NCBI RefSeq assembly: GCF_037975245.1 | Contig: NC_092565.1 | Coordinates: 23,331,499-23,395,498 of the forward strand | Direction: 5' to 3' | Source of the DNA: Apostichopus japonicus | Taxonomy: Eukaryota > Echinodermata > Holothuroidea > Aspidochirotida > Stichopodidae | DNA length: 64,000 nucleotides | Part shown: positions 63,892 to 64,000 of the stretch, piece after piece | How positions within the stretch are numbered: position 1 is the stretch's first letter | Layout: every line of letters starts with the position of its first letter | Position numbers and translations under genes: made by a program | Notes under the pieces: model-generated | What the model was told of the DNA's origin: nothing | Seen by the model: the letters and a program-made list of their open reading frames with translations, nothing else | The model's database searches: none

Positions 63892-64000
63892 CTTGTCAAA
63901 ACATAATGAATAATTTATATTTTACCTTCGAATAATTTCAATTATATTTAAACTATTATTTGGAAAGATCACTTGATGGTAATCAGTTATTATTTACTAC
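63892..64000. other. Window end, no feature seen
   Basis: AT-rich DNA after the second repeat copy. Confidence 0.4.

Overview
This window is eukaryotic nuclear DNA. Its genes are split by GT-AG introns, coding density is low, the sequence is AT-rich, and retroposons, hAT-type DNA transposons and minisatellites are abundant. The gene content (a Renilla-luciferase-type dehalogenase-fold pair beside COX15 and ZDHHC16 orthologues) and tRNA-headed SINEs carrying a 'cttgggcaagacact' block suggest a marine deuterostome. An echinoderm such as a sea cucumber is my best guess; this is inference, not proof.

Layout. 1-15.4 kb is mostly non-coding: a SINE, a very uniform 23-bp satellite (about 40 copies, 2.68-3.60 kb), a LINE 3' relic, and on the minus strand the first coding exon (ATG at 13761) of a gene I cannot name, divergent from COX15. 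15.46-24.26 kb holds a complete 10-exon COX15 (heme A synthase, 420 aa, plus strand). 26.7-38.7 kb is a Renilla-luciferase-like cluster: gene A (minus strand, 305 aa), gene B (plus strand, 305 aa) and a degenerate third exon-1 copy. A 2.1-kb hAT transposon relic with TIRs and an 8-bp target duplication lies between A and B, and a hAT MITE lies just past the degenerate copy. 40.5-53.2 kb holds a complete 8-coding-exon ZDHHC16 (palmitoyltransferase, 372 aa), whose introns carry a SINE, a LINE relic, two minisatellites (one with higher-order structure), a MITE and a hairpin repeat. 54.6-63.9 kb contains a directly repeated block of about 2.4 kb. The second copy is interrupted by a 196-bp element with a U2-snRNA-like 5' end, flanked by an 11-bp target duplication; the first copy preserves the empty site.

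The strongest observations are these. (1) Luciferase-like genes A and B are in opposite orientation. They share about 99% identity in exon 1, while exon 2 is only about 69% identical in protein and the introns are unrelated; this points to exon-restricted gene conversion. (2) The U2-headed retroposon is proven as an insertion by its paralogous empty site. (3) hAT elements in three places share a subterminal motif. COX15 and ZDHHC16 are conserved housekeeping genes that both lie on human 10q24, so their closeness here looks like retained linkage.
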